Positions 1 to 11,529 of a stretch of DNA of 64,000 nucleotides are shown here, piece by piece. Below the pieces are notes generated by a model, which had not been told where the DNA came from, ran no database searches, and saw nothing but the letters and a program-made list of their open reading frames with translations. The stretch lies in the NCBI GenBank assembly GCA_030765045.1, contig CM060967.1:122680412-122744411 (forward strand), read 5' to 3'. Numbering within the stretch: the first letter of the stretch is position 1; every line of letters starts with the position of its first letter. The position numbers and the translations under genes were made by a program. Source of the DNA: Tenodera sinensis. Lineage: Eukaryota; Arthropoda; Insecta; Mantodea; Mantidae.

Positions 1-272
<272 letters not shown>

Positions 273-487
273 TGCTGATTTTGAAAACTTGGAGACTTCC
301 TACAAAAAACTTTTTCTAAGATTCCTTAGATTCCCTGTAATGGGCCTCCCATTGTAGTAACTGCGCATGCTTGGGTGCAATGCTGTACCGCTTGCTGATT
401 CGCATTATATGATTAACGAAAGTGAATTAAAAATCAAGGCGCTACTTAAAATAATTCACAATTTCATATTATAAATTGGAAGAACTT

Positions 488-496
488 AAAAAAAAA
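488..496 (-). terminator. RNA polymerase III terminator of tRNA-His
   Basis: Nine consecutive A on the plus strand read as T9 on the minus strand, 27 bases past the tRNA 3' end. This is the usual Pol III stop and supports the tRNA being a transcribed gene. Confidence 0.75.
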
Positions 497-523
497 GTCC
501 TTCCCGTGACAGTGTTTTCACAC

Positions 524-595
524 TGCCGTGACCAGGATTCGAACCTGGGTTATTGCGGCCACAACGCAATGTCCTAACCACTAGACGATCACGGC
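524..595 (-). tRNA. tRNA-His (GTG)
   Basis: The minus strand folds as a complete cloverleaf. The 7-bp acceptor stem GCCGTGA/TCACGGC pairs fully; the anticodon stem TTGCG/CGCAA closes loop TTGTGGC with anticodon GTG (bases 560-562), which reads His codons. The T arm contains the intact B box GGTTCGAATCC (535-545), and the D arm carries an A-box-like TGGTTAGGA. The discriminator is A at 524. No intron and no stem mismatches are seen, unlike the SINE-derived tRNA-like sequences elsewhere in the window. A T9 terminator follows. Confidence 0.95.
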
Positions 596-1016
596 TATCG
601 AAGGACATGACGAAATGCGCCAGAAATAAGTGTAGAGTGAACATTCTCGGATGAACAATTTGGTTATTCGTTCAATATCTGAGTTATACCCCTGCAAAGG
701 CCAATTTCCAATATTATTATTAATTAAATTAAGTTCAAAATGGGAAACTTGAATATTAATTGCACTGTCTAAATGTCTAGCTGAAATGTAACGAAAGTAG
801 TCACTTCAGTCACTTTTTAAAATAACTTTCTCGTTTTCCTGAGGTCAGGGAATACTACAGTTTCTATTAAAAAGGACAACATATAATTTGCCCAAAGCTC
901 CATAACATCTGTCGTGGAAAAATTAAAACATTAGAATAGTCGTCTGCTCACTTTGGGTGGTTGGGTTGTCAAAAACAAGGTAGGGAGCATTAGAAAAGTT
1001 GTTTTCAAAATTTAAT

Positions 1017-1164
1017 ATGCCTGCCGCTAAAGAAGATGCAGGGCAAGATGCAGCAAATCAATTTGAGTGGGTTAGAGTTCGAGAAACTGTTCGTCAGAGC
1101 TCAGAAGAAACCTTAAAGGAAAAATTTTTTCGTAAAACTGGAGATAATCCGCTTGTTCCCATAG
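1017..1164 (+). CDS. HIGD2A: HIG1 domain protein, HIGD2A type, exon 1
   Basis: First coding exon of a 105-aa mitochondrial inner-membrane protein of the HIG1 family (HIGD2A, yeast Rcf1 relatives), which assists respiratory supercomplex and cytochrome oxidase assembly. This exon gives residues 1-49 and one base of Gly50: an acidic N-terminus, then KEKFFRKTGDNPLVPIG, the conserved lead-in to the HIG1 domain. The ATG at 1017 is chosen because it is the first after an in-frame stop at 981 and has A at -3. The exon ends G|GTATGT, a strong donor, in phase 1. It fits exactly onto 55762-55931: the joined reading frame has no gap relative to the family and a length close to that of vertebrate HIGD2A (about 106 aa). 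What I infer is that both exons belong to one transcript. Confidence 0.9.
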
Positions 1165-1877
1165 GTATGTATGTGAGGAAGGTTATGTAACAACATTTTA
1201 TATTAACAAATGGGATATAAATGCGTACAGTTAGAAATGTGTAGATAATATGACAAACTACAATTTGTCATTAAGTAGTTGTCATGAACTATAGTTGTAG
1301 TTACCTTTTTGTATTCCCTTTTATTTGATTTGTTCATGGGGTTGACCCCATAAGAAACTGCGCAAAATTTTGTAACGTTCGTGCTCGTTCAGTAAGTTCA
1401 CAACATCTAAATTAATATATAATGAATATTTTGTCAAGTGGTACATTACATGAGTTATTTATTATGCTGTTTCTTCTTCAAGCAACATTCACAATAAGCG
1501 GTGATCATTTGCAAATGCTTCTTTTGTAAGTTAACCTATTTTTAAAACTTCCTAAGGTGTACTTTTTGTTCTGAAATTCTGAAAATGGCAAACTGGTGAT
1601 CTAAGTCAGAAAAAAGATTGAATAAAATGAGCTTCTGCTACCTATGTACATGGTTCTGAATGCTTACATATATATATATAGCTCCTTAAGCACTATTTTC
1701 ATTATGATATATAATATTTTATGTACGTAATATAAAGCTGAGAAAGTGTAATTCATATAAGAGGAAAATCACTTCAAGTTTTTCTTACCTAATTCATGTT
1801 TTGAAAATTGGGCCTGTGGTATATTATGCATCATTAAAAAATGTGAACCACAGTTACTTTTCTGTCTGCTATATAGA

Positions 1878-2441
1878 CAGGTTCCAGGGCAGCAATTGCT
1901 TCCAAGTTGACACCAAAAAAACAAACAATTATAGAATGTTGGAAAACCCTTACCCACCTAACAGCACTTCAAAAACACCTAGTCTTCCAATGAATACTAG
2001 TTCAATGTGAACTGAGTGATAATGACAAAGCTGATTTTCTTGCAAAAAAGGGTACCAATAGTGTACAGAAATATATACCATTTTACGCAGCTAAAAGATT
2101 AGTCAACTCTAAATTCAGAAAAATTATTGCAAAATATTACTATGAAAAATCAAAAAAATAAAAGATGGGAACTACCAAACAATCAAACAGTAATTCCTGA
2201 GTATCCTCAAAAAATGGCAGTTGCAAACTTCAGGTTGATTATGGGACACAGTTGTCTGGCAAAACATTTGAACAAATTGGGATATATTCTTCACCACTCT
2301 GTCCTTATGTGATCTGCAAGAGGAAATGGACCAAGACCACAAATATGCCCGGCCATTTCTAGAGCCCCATGTATCAATGAAAAATATTGGAGAGCAAGAA
2401 GATTAATGACTTCATTGTCAGAAATCTAGTATTTGCTAACA
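1878..2441 (+). mobile_element. I-like non-LTR retrotransposon fragment (RNase H end)
   Basis: Degenerate 3' coding end of an I-type LINE, aligned by eye to better copies at 7141-7762 and 14505-15190. Translated pieces in shifting frames match the RNase H region (CWKTLTHLTAL, GNEKADFLAKK equivalents) and the Cys-rich tail ending near a TAGC-AACA motif. Stops and frameshifts make it non-coding. Five related copies lie in this window. Confidence 0.75.
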
Positions 2442-3681
2442 TCATATAGAGGTTTAGTGATGTGTCTATAATTTATTTTTAACTTTTTTGAGTTAGTGTT
2501 TACTACTTGTCGCAGCAAGAAAAACTAATAAAAGTGAAACAGAAGCATTTGTTTTTTTAGGAGTGTTGTATGGAGTTGATGTTCTCTGTTCTAGAGCCTG
2601 GAGCCCAACCTCACCCTATTTTTAGGATTTTTGTTTTAAAGCAAAATTATTGTGTAAGGACAACAAACATGGCCATCTTCCTGGCACTGAGCATGCACAA
2701 TGGAAACTGCCAACTTAAATGAGGAGCAAAATTTGCTGAATTATTTCCAACATGTATCAATGGGGTCATGTGCAGTTATGTTCTGTTTCTGCTTTGATAA
2801 TTTTTTGTTGATATAAAAACATCTCTCAGCTATGCTTTGCACCATAGGACCCTCATATGCATTTACAAAAGCTTTGAAATGGCAAGTGTCGTCTGTCATC
2901 TGTCAGGAAAGTTGGAAATGGTTCTTGCTTCAACAAGTTATAAAAAAATGTCACTTTTTTAAGCAGTATGCTGTGATTTGCATGTCAAATTTTTACCCTC
3001 AAATGACTTAGGAGAATATGGGCCACAGTGTAACATTTGGAATTATAGCTTGTGCAATCGTTTTAGAGCACTGAAATATTTAAATGTAAGCTTTGATGTG
3101 AGTCACTTACCTGCCTTCAGTGGCCGTGTTATCTCATTGTGATGTCATCACCCCCTCAAGTATCATTAGACTGGTTATTTCATACATGTCTACACAGGGA
3201 AGTTGAGGACAATAGGCAATAAGGTGGCAATAAGGTCGCTTAATACAGGAGATGGACAGAGAGGAGATCTCGGCTTGCTAACTGTGCTCTGGATAAAGAT
3301 CAGTGTTCAAAATCGAATACATGAGCTATATATACCATTGTTTACTGTTTTTCTTAGGAAGAAAGTCTTGTAATTAAATAATACTTGTTAATAACCAGGA
3401 TGCAAATAAATCATGACATAAATTAGGCAGGAGATGGAGGAAAAAGAAAACCTTTCACAGAGTTTTATATACAGTAAGCAGGGGAAGGTCTTAAATAATT
3501 GTGGAACAGTTTGATTTACCTTGAATTAGAACACTGCAAATGTGAATACAAAATCTAGAAGTTAAACTAAGTGTGAATGAAAATGGCATGATTCTAATGA
3601 AAAACTGAGACTGCCTGTGTTCCATTGAAGAATTCTGATGTTAGATCTTCTATAATATAATGTTTGGGTTCTTGAGAAGTA
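2442..3681. other. intronic sequence, nothing recognised
   Basis: AT-rich intron sequence of HIGD2A. I see no exon, tRNA, terminal repeats or coding similarity. The stretch 1165-1877 is likewise featureless apart from a short (TA)n. Confidence 0.5.
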
Positions 3682-4661
3682 GTCTCCACCAGTGGCGGTT
3701 CCTGGGTGATCGCATACTCGCAACTGCACACCCACTAATTTTTTCCGCATGTGAATATGTATAGGCATGCATATTAGAAAGTTGAATGTCCAACTTTCTT
3801 GTACACATATGAACTTCCTCGCTTAATTTTCCAGCGCTCTCTTTACCAAATGTCAGTTCATTGGTCAACGAGCTGAAACGCATAAACCCGATTTTGCGAC
3901 TGGCAAAGGTAGCTTTTAGGCGAGGGGTATGCAGGGAGGGGTGCAAAGCTTGCATTTAAGAGTACGGCAAGCTAAGGTAGCATAATCGACAAGGCCAATA
4001 CATGTGATTCTTACCGCGCAAGCACACTACATTCTCTTACAAGTCCCTCTGTTTACCTTGCTATGAGCATTTCCCTCCCATTTAGCAGAACCTACTAGGC
4101 AGCCAACGTGACGGTTCTAAATATAATGTAGCCATCTTCTATATTATATTAATGTTATAAACACAATTACATCTAGTCTTATTAAGCGATTATAAATGCA
4201 TATAATTACTCTTCATGTCGTAATTTACTAAGGGCAGTACTTCAGTTTGGAATAGTTATTTTGTTACAGTGTTTATTACTGTTTGTTATGTTTGTGTTCT
4301 GCAGCAAGTTGCATGCAGTTGTGTCTGCACATAGCGGGAACTTTGAATCTATGAAAGTGTGGAAATGAATAACATGGTGAAACTAAAGGAGATAAATCTT
4401 TCGGGTTTATTCTTATAAGAGAAGCTGTTTTCCGTGCTTATTGTTTGCGAGTGAGAGAAATGCTGTCTGGACAAATAATAGTTCTTGTGATATTGGTCAT
4501 TTAAAACAAAAAATAGCAAAACATAAGAGCTCAGTTGCCCATATGAATTTAGAATTAGAATTGTGTGGTTGTGCTATAGAAAGAAAAGGGAGTAAAGATG
4601 GAGAGGATGTAATGTACTGCACACCCACTGCAACAAGTCACAAGGCGCCACTGGTCTCCAC
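3682..4661 (+). mobile_element. hAT transposon, internally deleted, with 8-bp target duplication
   Basis: The element body is 3690-4653 (964 bp). It starts CAGTGGCG and ends CGCCACTG, typical hAT termini, and is flanked by identical 8-bp copies of GTCTCCAC (3682-3689 and 4654-4661). Inside, 4466-4566 encodes a zinc-finger-like stretch (LKQKIAKHKSSVAHMN) resembling the N-terminal TTF/ZMYM1-type domain of hAT-derived proteins. The catalytic core is missing, so this copy is non-autonomous. Confidence 0.88.
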
Positions 4662-5037
4662 CCGGAAATCTGAATGGGGGACTATTTTAACCCCGGAATA
4701 TTTTAGTCTTTGAGTCATATTTCATAATGCATATTGGAGAGCTATATATCAATAACAATAACTGCTTATAGAGAGCACTATAATTTTTTTGTCCTGATGG
4801 TCACATTGCTCTCTTGCAACCCTCAGAATGTCTGGAGGACCACACCTGTCATTGGTTTACAGGTCTCATTGACCTGACCGGAGAATTATCAAAATAAAGT
4901 CACTGAACATAACCTCTGATTACCAATCAGAGGATGCATTACAGGTCAGCATGTTAGAGGTTAAGAGGTTATAGAAAAATTAAAGAATTGGAAAGATTGG
5001 AAAAATAAACACTCCCTAGTCCTCAGGTATCCTAATA

Positions 5038-6001
5038 CGAGGGTAATTCAAATATAAACAGTAATTGTTGCATATCACGGAGGAAGAAGTTAAGCGGTGC
5101 AATGGTTGAAGGTTGGTGTGTTAGGCAGGGGGAACTAGCTTTGTTAGCTGCTTCGCTAGGTTCTGGTGTCAGTACAGCCATGAGTGAGCAAGAGATTCCT
5201 TCGTATGTTGCACAATGCATTGTTATCAAGTTTTTAACCAAAGAAGGGGTTAAACCTTCAGAGATTTTAACTCGTGTAAGGACACAGTTTGGGGACACTA
5301 CACTGTCACAGAATCAAGTGTTTACTTGGGCCAGACAATTTAAGGGTGGCCGAGAATTTGTGGAAAACGAAAGTCTGCTTGACGCCCAAGATCAAGTCTC
5401 ACAGATGACAACATCTGTGCTGTTCGAGAGCTTATTGAAGGTGATCACCACTCCACTGTCGAAGAAATCGCATCAGAAGTTGGTTGATTTTCTTCATGAT
5501 CAACGTACAGTGACTGCAGCTTACTATTGCCAATTGTTAAGATCTGTAAAAGCTGCCTACTGAAGCAAAAGACATTGTATGCCCATCAGAGATGTCATCT
5601 TTCTGCAAGACAATGCTGCACCTCACACCGCCAATTTGACAATGGACACAATGGCGGACATGCACTGGGAAACCCTTGAACACCCTCCCTATAGTCCAGA
5701 CTTGTCCCTCCCCCCCTCCCCCCCCCCCCCCAGACTATTTTTTGTATGCAGTAATGAAAGAATCACTTGGAGGGAAACATTTCGAAAACAACGACAATGT
5801 CGAGGAGCATGTGTGCAGTTGGTTGGCGATGCGCCCTCAAACTTTTTTTGAAGAAGGAATGTTCAAGCTTCCAAAACGTTGGCAAAAATGTGTACAGTGT
5901 GAAGGAGGCTATGTAGAGAAATGTTGATGTAGTCACTTGTGTATATGTTTAATCAATAAATATTTTTAACAAAATTACCGTTTATATTAGAATCACCCTC
6001 G
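5038..6001 (+). mobile_element. mariner element (964 bp), internally deleted
   Basis: Terminal inverted repeats of about 29 bp (5038-5066 and 5973-6001, beginning CGAGGGT and differing at three positions) are flanked by the TA target duplication at 5036-5037 and 6002-6003. Full mariners are about 1.3 kb, so roughly 300 bp have been lost. It interrupts an older I-like 3' UTR. Confidence 0.93.
5180..5927 (+). pseudogene. mariner transposase remnant
   Basis: ATG at 5180 opens the helix-turn-helix N-terminus (MSEQEIPSYVAQCIVIKF), which reads to a stop at 5563. The frame then changes. The C-terminal half keeps the second catalytic Asp in FLQDNAAPHTA and the third in YSPDLS, followed by YFLYAVMKESLGGKHF. 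The middle of the catalytic domain, including the first Asp, is deleted. A C-rich run at 5707-5730 adds another frame break. It cannot encode an active transposase, but the intact termini could still be mobilised in trans. Confidence 0.88.
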
Positions 6002-6197
6002 TAGCATTGGGATCAGAAGAGAACAAGGGATGATAGGTGAGATAGAAAAGATTACAGTGAGGAGCAAAGCACCAGTAAGTGGAAGTAAGTTCTGCTCAGC
6101 TTGGGTACCTAGTGGCTGACATCCACATATCCCTAGACTATCCCTATCTTGAGATGTAGAATTGGGATATATTCTTCACCATTCTGTCTTCTATGTC

Positions 6198-6840
6198 AGT
6201 GTTGTCAATCATGGGCTCGAGTGGCATTGCCACAGAGAGAGCCAGTCGCTATGCCCTGGGCATAGCGGGCCAATCCATTAGAAACCAGTTCAGTTCAGTT
6301 CTCCGTGTGATGCAGGCAGAGCAATGGCTGTGTCCGAGAGCATAGACATGAGTTATTTGGATTTGCCTGTTTTGAATGCGAAAAACAATTCCTATGCAAG
6401 ATTGTCGGTAGTAGTATTCAGTGTCTAATATGCAACCAGCATTTTGCGTTAAAAAAATACAACATACAAAGTCATTATGAACATAGATAAAGTAAATAAT
6501 ACAGCAGCTTAGCTGGAGCTGATACAAGTACAATGTAAGTGTCGAAGAGAAATTAGACAATTCATGCTCAGATGCACTGATCGAATTCTACCTGAAACTT
6601 CACAATAGGCGTTTCCCAAATTTGATTCCCAACGTAGTAAAAACTATGACAATGTTTGGTGGTACCTACCTTTGTGAACAGGATTTCTCTATAATGAAGC
6701 TCCTGAAAACTTGCCACAGAAGCAGACTCTTGGATATCAATTTGGAATCCAGTCTTAGAATCTGTCTTTGTAAGCCAAATTTTGAAAGGTGTGTGAATTC
6801 AAAAATATGCTAAATGACTGATCCTACAAATGTGTAACAT
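6198..6840 (+). mobile_element. hAT transposon remnant
   Basis: Begins CAGTGTTGTC, a hAT-like terminus, inside a short I-like fragment (6160-6197). A zinc finger piece (CLICNQHFALKKYNIQSHYE) is encoded near 6420-6480, and the C-terminal dimerisation domain (MFGGTYLCEQDFSIMK, then RSRLLDINLESSLRI) at 6650-6760. This is the pattern of GTF2IRD2/EPM2AIP1-type hAT proteins. The region between is missing; no matching 3' terminus or 8-bp duplication was found. Confidence 0.7.
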
Positions 6841-7140
6841 TTGGTATTTTACATAGGTTTTCAGTAAGATTGTCTTAAATTCATTATGCAAATGCTTAAC
6901 ACTAAAATATGTATCTTTAAGGACAGTAGTTTTCAAACAACTTGCATGTAGTCCTTTCATTTAATTTTGTAGGAAATTGCCAATCCCTGTTACTAATAAT
7001 GTTTCATATTATTTCACTTATTTGAAGATAATCCAAGTAAATATTCTGTTATTATGTTTAATCAAAATAGCTAAGACTATTCATTTAAGGGATAACAGGA
7101 TTTGAAAGCTACCATTTACTTTTTGTATAAATATATGTTG

Positions 7141-7762
7141 TTAGCTAATGCTGGATTTCTGACAATGAAGTCATTAATCCTCTTGCTCTCCAATATTTTT
7201 CACTGATGATATTGAAGAGAGCAATAGCAGTAATAGTAACCGCTTTTTAGAGAGCACCATATTTTTATATTTTGGCGGTTACATCGCTCTCATGTCCTGT
7301 AATCAACCTGAAGGTTGCAACTGCTGTTTTTCGAGGATACTCAGGAATTACTGTTTGAATGTTTGGTAGTTCCCATCTTTTATTTTTTGATTTTTCATAG
7401 TAATATTTTGCAATATTTTTTTTGAATTCAGAGTTGACTAATCTTTTAGCTGCATAAAATGGTAGATTAACTGTAGATTTCTCTACATTACCAGTACCCT
7501 TTTTTACAAGAAAATCAGCTTTCTCATTACCACTCAGTCCACAGTGAGCTGGTATCCATTGGAAGATTAGGTGTTTTTGAAGTGCGGTTAGATGGGTAAG
7601 GATTTTCCAACATTCTATAATTGTTTGGTTTTTTGGTGACAACTTGGAAGTAATTGCTAAATTGCCGCCCTGGAATCTGAGAGAATAACTGCTTGATGAA
7701 AATTTGATTTTGTAGGGCCATTCGAATTGCCTCAATTTCTCCATCAAAGTTTGTAATTCCAT
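7141..7762 (-). mobile_element. I-like retrotransposon, RNase H region joined to 3' UTR
   Basis: Reads leftwards from 7762. It encodes the RNase H end of an I-clade LINE: WIPAHCGLSGNEKADFL with the typical Asp in GNEKAD, then YYYEKSKNKRWELPNI. At about 7290 the coding part is joined directly to the last ~150 bp of the 3' UTR, so the Cys-rich tail and most of the UTR are deleted. The 3' end is GCTAACAACA. Confidence 0.85.
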
Positions 7763-7774
7763 AACTTAAAGATT

Positions 7775-8450
7775 TGTAATAGGAAAAGTCCTGTTTGCAG
7801 ATGATCAGATCATTCTGACAGATACTGAAGACAGACTACAAGCAGCTTTGTATCAACTTGACAAAATAATGTCAAAGTACAGTTTGATTATTTCTGCTGA
7901 GAAAGCATAAGTAATGACTTTCATTGGTAAATACCCAACAGGGTCAAAATTGCTCCTGAGAAACAAAGTGCTAGAACAGGTGAAATATTTTAGCTACTTG
8001 GGATGTGATATTTCGTATGAATAATGTAGGGATTTGAAACAAAAGGTATATAATTTATTTATGCTAACAAACTTACTGTTGGTGTTTTTAAACACACAAG
8101 TCGTGTGTGGGCAAAGTTTGAAAGGTAGAACTGGAACTTAAAAATTCAATGCCACAACTGGTATTTGAACCACAGACCTTCCGCTTACCAGGCGACTGCT
8201 CTAAATAAGCATATGTGGCACTATAAAACAAACATTGAAAAACAAAACAGGAAGAGATACTATATTGAAGTTCAATAAAAATATGGCAGTGCCCATTATA
8301 TATTATGGAGCTGAGACCTGGACCCTGAACAGAAATGATAAAAGAATAATAGAAACGGCTGAAATGAAATTTTTGAGGTATGTAACTGGCTGTAGTCTCA
8401 AAGATCATATTAAGAGTGGTACAATAAGAGAACAACTAAAAATATTTAAT
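7775..8450 (+). mobile_element. RTE/BovB-like LINE reverse transcriptase remnant, split by a SINE
   Basis: 7780-8052 encodes a reverse transcriptase core with the FADD catalytic box (GKVLFADDQIILT) and the downstream LGCDI region. After a SINE (8053-8216) the frame resumes with VPIIYYGAETWTLNRND and AEMKFLRYVTG, the usual C-terminal signature of these insect endonuclease/reverse transcriptases. Stops and the SINE make it dead. The following 8455-8770 is an open but unrecognised stretch. Confidence 0.8.
8053..8216 (-). mobile_element. tRNA-derived SINE (family C tail plus tRNA head)
   Basis: Minus strand starts with a tRNA-like head (B box GGTTCAAATAC, from 8215) and ends with the shared tail reading TGTTAGCATAAATAAAT. 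The same tail occurs at 39060-39125 and 38755-38790. It is inserted within a LINE. Confidence 0.75.
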
Positions 8451-8978
8451 TCCAACTATACCTGCTTTTCATTTGAGGCATGTGTGAAAATGAAATTGAA
8501 AACTGATTTAACACTAAACTACAGGTTAGAGGCAGAAACCTTTCAACCAGGTCGCAAATTTTCAAGGATATGGTTTGGAGGTCCTGATGCTGATAAAAGA
8601 TTAAGTGTAGTGAGGAAGACAATTGAGCTGCAATATGATCCACCCAGTGCTAGTCAGAGTGAAGTGACTCACTGTGAACCACTAATAGTTTATATTAAGG
8701 TAAACTTTAAAGTCAAATGCAAATACTGTGCTAAACTTTCATGTACCTCAAAAGTGAATCTGACTTGACCTTTTTAAACCTACTGTAAACTCATTAACCC
8801 ATTGGCGCTTTATTTAAATTCTCTCATGGCTACCTCAGAAATTCAAATTTGGAGTCCCTGCAGCTGTGCAAGTGCATTAGAAGTGTTACAAATTCATGAA
8901 AAATCAACCGTTATGACTTCTTTGAGATATTGCATCGAAGATTGACCCAGCAATTTTTATGGTCTGTTTGCTGAAACA

Positions 8979-9640
8979 ATGTTGGCAAAACATTTAAACA
9001 GAATTGGGATATATTCTTCACCACTCTGTCCTCTATGTGATCTGCAAGAGGAAATGGACCGAGACCACCTTCAAATATGCCCGGCCACTTCTAGCGCCCC
9101 ATCCATCAGTGAAAAATATGGGAGAGCAAGAGGATTAATGACTTCATTGTCAGAAATCCAGCATTAGCTAACAACAACTTTGAATGAATGAATAACTAAA
9201 TAAACAAGAGAATAATTACACAGTATTAATAATAGTGCTTTTAATACAAACTTGTATATATTTATACTGTAGCTTTTCTATCTGACCTTACCTTGGTCAT
9301 CTCTTGTTCTCTTCCGACCCCGATGCTATTAGGGTTCCTGAGGGCTAGGGAGTCTTTATTTTTCCAACCTCTCCATTTCTCTATAAAGTCTTAACCCCTA
9401 ACATGCTGACCTGTCATGGCATGTAATCCATCCTCTGATTGGTAATCAGAGGATATGGTCGGTGAATTTATTTTGATAATTCTCCTGGTCAGGTCGGTGA
9501 GACCTGTAAACCAACGACAGGTGTGGTCCTCCAGACATCTGGGGGTTGTGACAGAGCGATGTAACCGCCAAAACATAAAAATATGGGGCTCTCTAAAAAG
9601 GGGTTACTATTACTGCTAAGTCTCTTCAATATTTATGAAA
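8979..9640 (+). mobile_element. I-like retrotransposon 3' end with full 3' UTR
   Basis: 5'-truncated copy. It encodes the last ~60 residues of the ORF (LAKHLNRIGIYSSPLCPLC, a Cys-rich RNase H tail) to a stop near 9165, followed by ~460 bp of 3' UTR. The UTR is the reverse complement of 44470-44940, so the two copies are long inverted repeats about 35 kb apart. Confidence 0.85.
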
Positions 9641-10154
9641 TATGACTCGAGGGGTAAAATGTTCATTCATTCAAAGTAGATTATGACATTTTTACATATG
9701 GGATTGAAAAGTAATAAAAACATCTATCTTTAAGAGGTATGTAAGTGTGTAAATGGTGTACTTCACAGTTTGAGAATGCTAACCCAAGGGCTAGGGTCGG
9801 TTTAATAGTACCTATAATTCAGCCTAATCTTCATAAAGTTGCAACTATTTTACTATTTTAATCAACTTGAATAACTACATCAAGTAGTTTTCTATTTACG
9901 GGTGAGAAGTACTGTTCCCCTTCGTAGATCCAACTTGTATGTGTGCTATGTATCCTTGTAGACAATTCTGAAGGAAAAAATTCATAAGGTATACACACTC
10001 TAAGAAAGGTTTTATCCATGGACACAACCAATCTGCAAGTAAACAGGTATCAATTGGTAAAGCTTCTAGTGTTGATATGTATTATATCATGTTTGGCCCA
10101 CCGGTTGTAGCTCTTTCACAGTTGAGCCCTGAAGTGCCTGTGACCTTGACACCA
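9641..10154. other. intronic sequence, nothing recognised
   Basis: AT-rich; no coding match, terminal repeat or promoter-like structure seen. Confidence 0.5.
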
Positions 10155-10310
10155 CTAGTCTATGTGATCTGCAAGAGGAAATGGACCAAGACTACCTTCA
10201 AATATGCCCGGCCACTTCTAGCGCCCCATCCATCAGTGAAAAGTATTGGAGAGCAAGAGGACTAATGACTTCATTTTTAGAAATCCAGCATTAGCCAACA
10301 ACAACTATAA
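10155..10310 (+). mobile_element. I-like retrotransposon 3' fragment
   Basis: Matches the end of the ORF from the CDLQEEMD region (in a shifted frame) to the CAGCATTAGCCAACAACAAC tail. It is about 150 bp and 5'-truncated. Confidence 0.8.
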
Positions 10311-11138
10311 AAATAATGAAAAGCTGTGTAGTAATATTCAAAGATCTTGCAGTTGTGGCCGTAGATGACTAATTGTTATGTTATTATGTTTATTGTCTGT
10401 AGATTTGTAAAATACAAATATTTAAACATTAACAAGATAAAAGAGAAGTGTGTTTACAATTATTAACTGAATTACATACAATATACATTACAGAGCAATT
10501 CCAAGTCAATATTACAGGTCATCTATACTATACAATCTTCATAATCACATATTTTCTCAAGAGTATTTTCAAATTGTTTACCTTTTAGTTTTAGTTTATT
10601 AGCCATAGAATTTCATACAGAAATATGGGCATCATCAAAATATTTAAGAATGTAAGACAATATTTACAATATCAAGATTACAAATAACTTATATTATTGT
10701 GTAACTTGGAAGCATTAACATACTCTATACAACCATATGTTACAACTTGGTTAAACAGAATATAGTCACATGAAAAAATTAAGAATAAGATGTGTTTAGA
10801 CTTTGCCAGAATAATATTCTAAATATTCATTTACTGAGTAAAACTTTATTTTTTTCTGAAGAATTTGTGTAGTTCTGCCATAAATTTGTTTACAGAAGGT
10901 ATGTCTTTTAGCTGACTTGGCAAGTTGTATAGTTTTAAACCCATACAATGAATTGTTAATGAGATCATTGTCTGTGATTTTTCACAATGGGATGAGTGTG
11001 AGGGCTATGACCGAGTAAACACTACAAATGAAATAGTACTACAAAACTCAGCACAAAATATAAACTGCCAATAGCATAGGTGTCAGAAATGGAGGTGAAA
11101 CTGACTTGTAAAAGCTCAGCTTATCTATTTCACAAGGA
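10311..11138. other. AT-rich stretch, perhaps an eroded LINE 3' region
   Basis: No intact coding sequence. A segment near 10826-10870 (TTTACTGAGTAAAAC) resembles one near 58795-58815, so this may be an old repeat shared with 58.6-59.0 kb. The identity is not established. Confidence 0.3.
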
Positions 11139-11490
11139 AATGAATGTGCCTCCGTAGTGCAGTTGGTAGCATGCTTGCCTCTGGCACAGAGGACCCAGGT
11201 TTGATCCCTGGTACCAGCATGGGGATGTTATCCTGTGGGAGGTCTGGCACAGGGTGCACTCTGCCACGTTAGGTAGCAGCCCCAGGTTGAGAAGGCCATA
11301 TAACTGGCTGGGAGGGCTCGGGGCACTGACCATGTTCCATCCTCCAGTACCGCACCCCACCAATGTCGCCTGTAGTGGGCAGAGGTGGGGAATGCAGTGG
11401 CTGGGCGGCAAGCCTTGGCCCTTCATGGGCTGTTGTGCTAGGAGTTTAGTTTAAGGGTGTCAACTACTAGGTCATCAGCACCCTTAAATA
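11139..11490 (+). mobile_element. tRNA-derived SINE
   Basis: Head 11147-11218 has the Pol III A box (AGTTGGTAGCATGC) and B box (GGTTTGATCCC) of a tRNA-like sequence. It is followed by a GC-rich body and ends in a CATCAGCACCCTTAAAT tail. It is much richer in GC than its surroundings. It is not a tRNA gene, because the acceptor stem does not close. Confidence 0.75.
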
Positions 11491-11529
11491 CAGCATCATG
11501 GTAAAAGCCAGTGATAAATTTCACAGCTC

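Larger units (their letters stand above)
4733..6056 (-). mobile_element. I-like element 3' UTR, split by mariner
   Basis: Reverse-complement copy of the 3' UTR seen at 9180-9640 and 44470-44940 (shared blocks include TCTGGAGGACCACACCTGT and ACCAATCAGAGGAT). The match runs to 5037, breaks at a TA, and resumes at 6002 after a mariner insertion. No protein is encoded. Confidence 0.75.

Noticed and set aside
999..1016. Earlier in-frame TTG start for HIGD2A
   Set aside because: Eukaryotic initiation favours the ATG at 1017; the extra residues have no family counterpart.
8235..8768. 177-codon ORF as a host gene
   Set aside because: Its first third is the C-terminal LINE signature and the rest has no support; it is part of a LINE remnant split by a SINE.
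11147..11218. Possible tRNA gene
   Set aside because: Pol III boxes are present but the acceptor stem does not pair and a SINE body follows directly. The same applies to the heads at 33372-33449, 38945-39015, 57487-57560 and 15887-15980.
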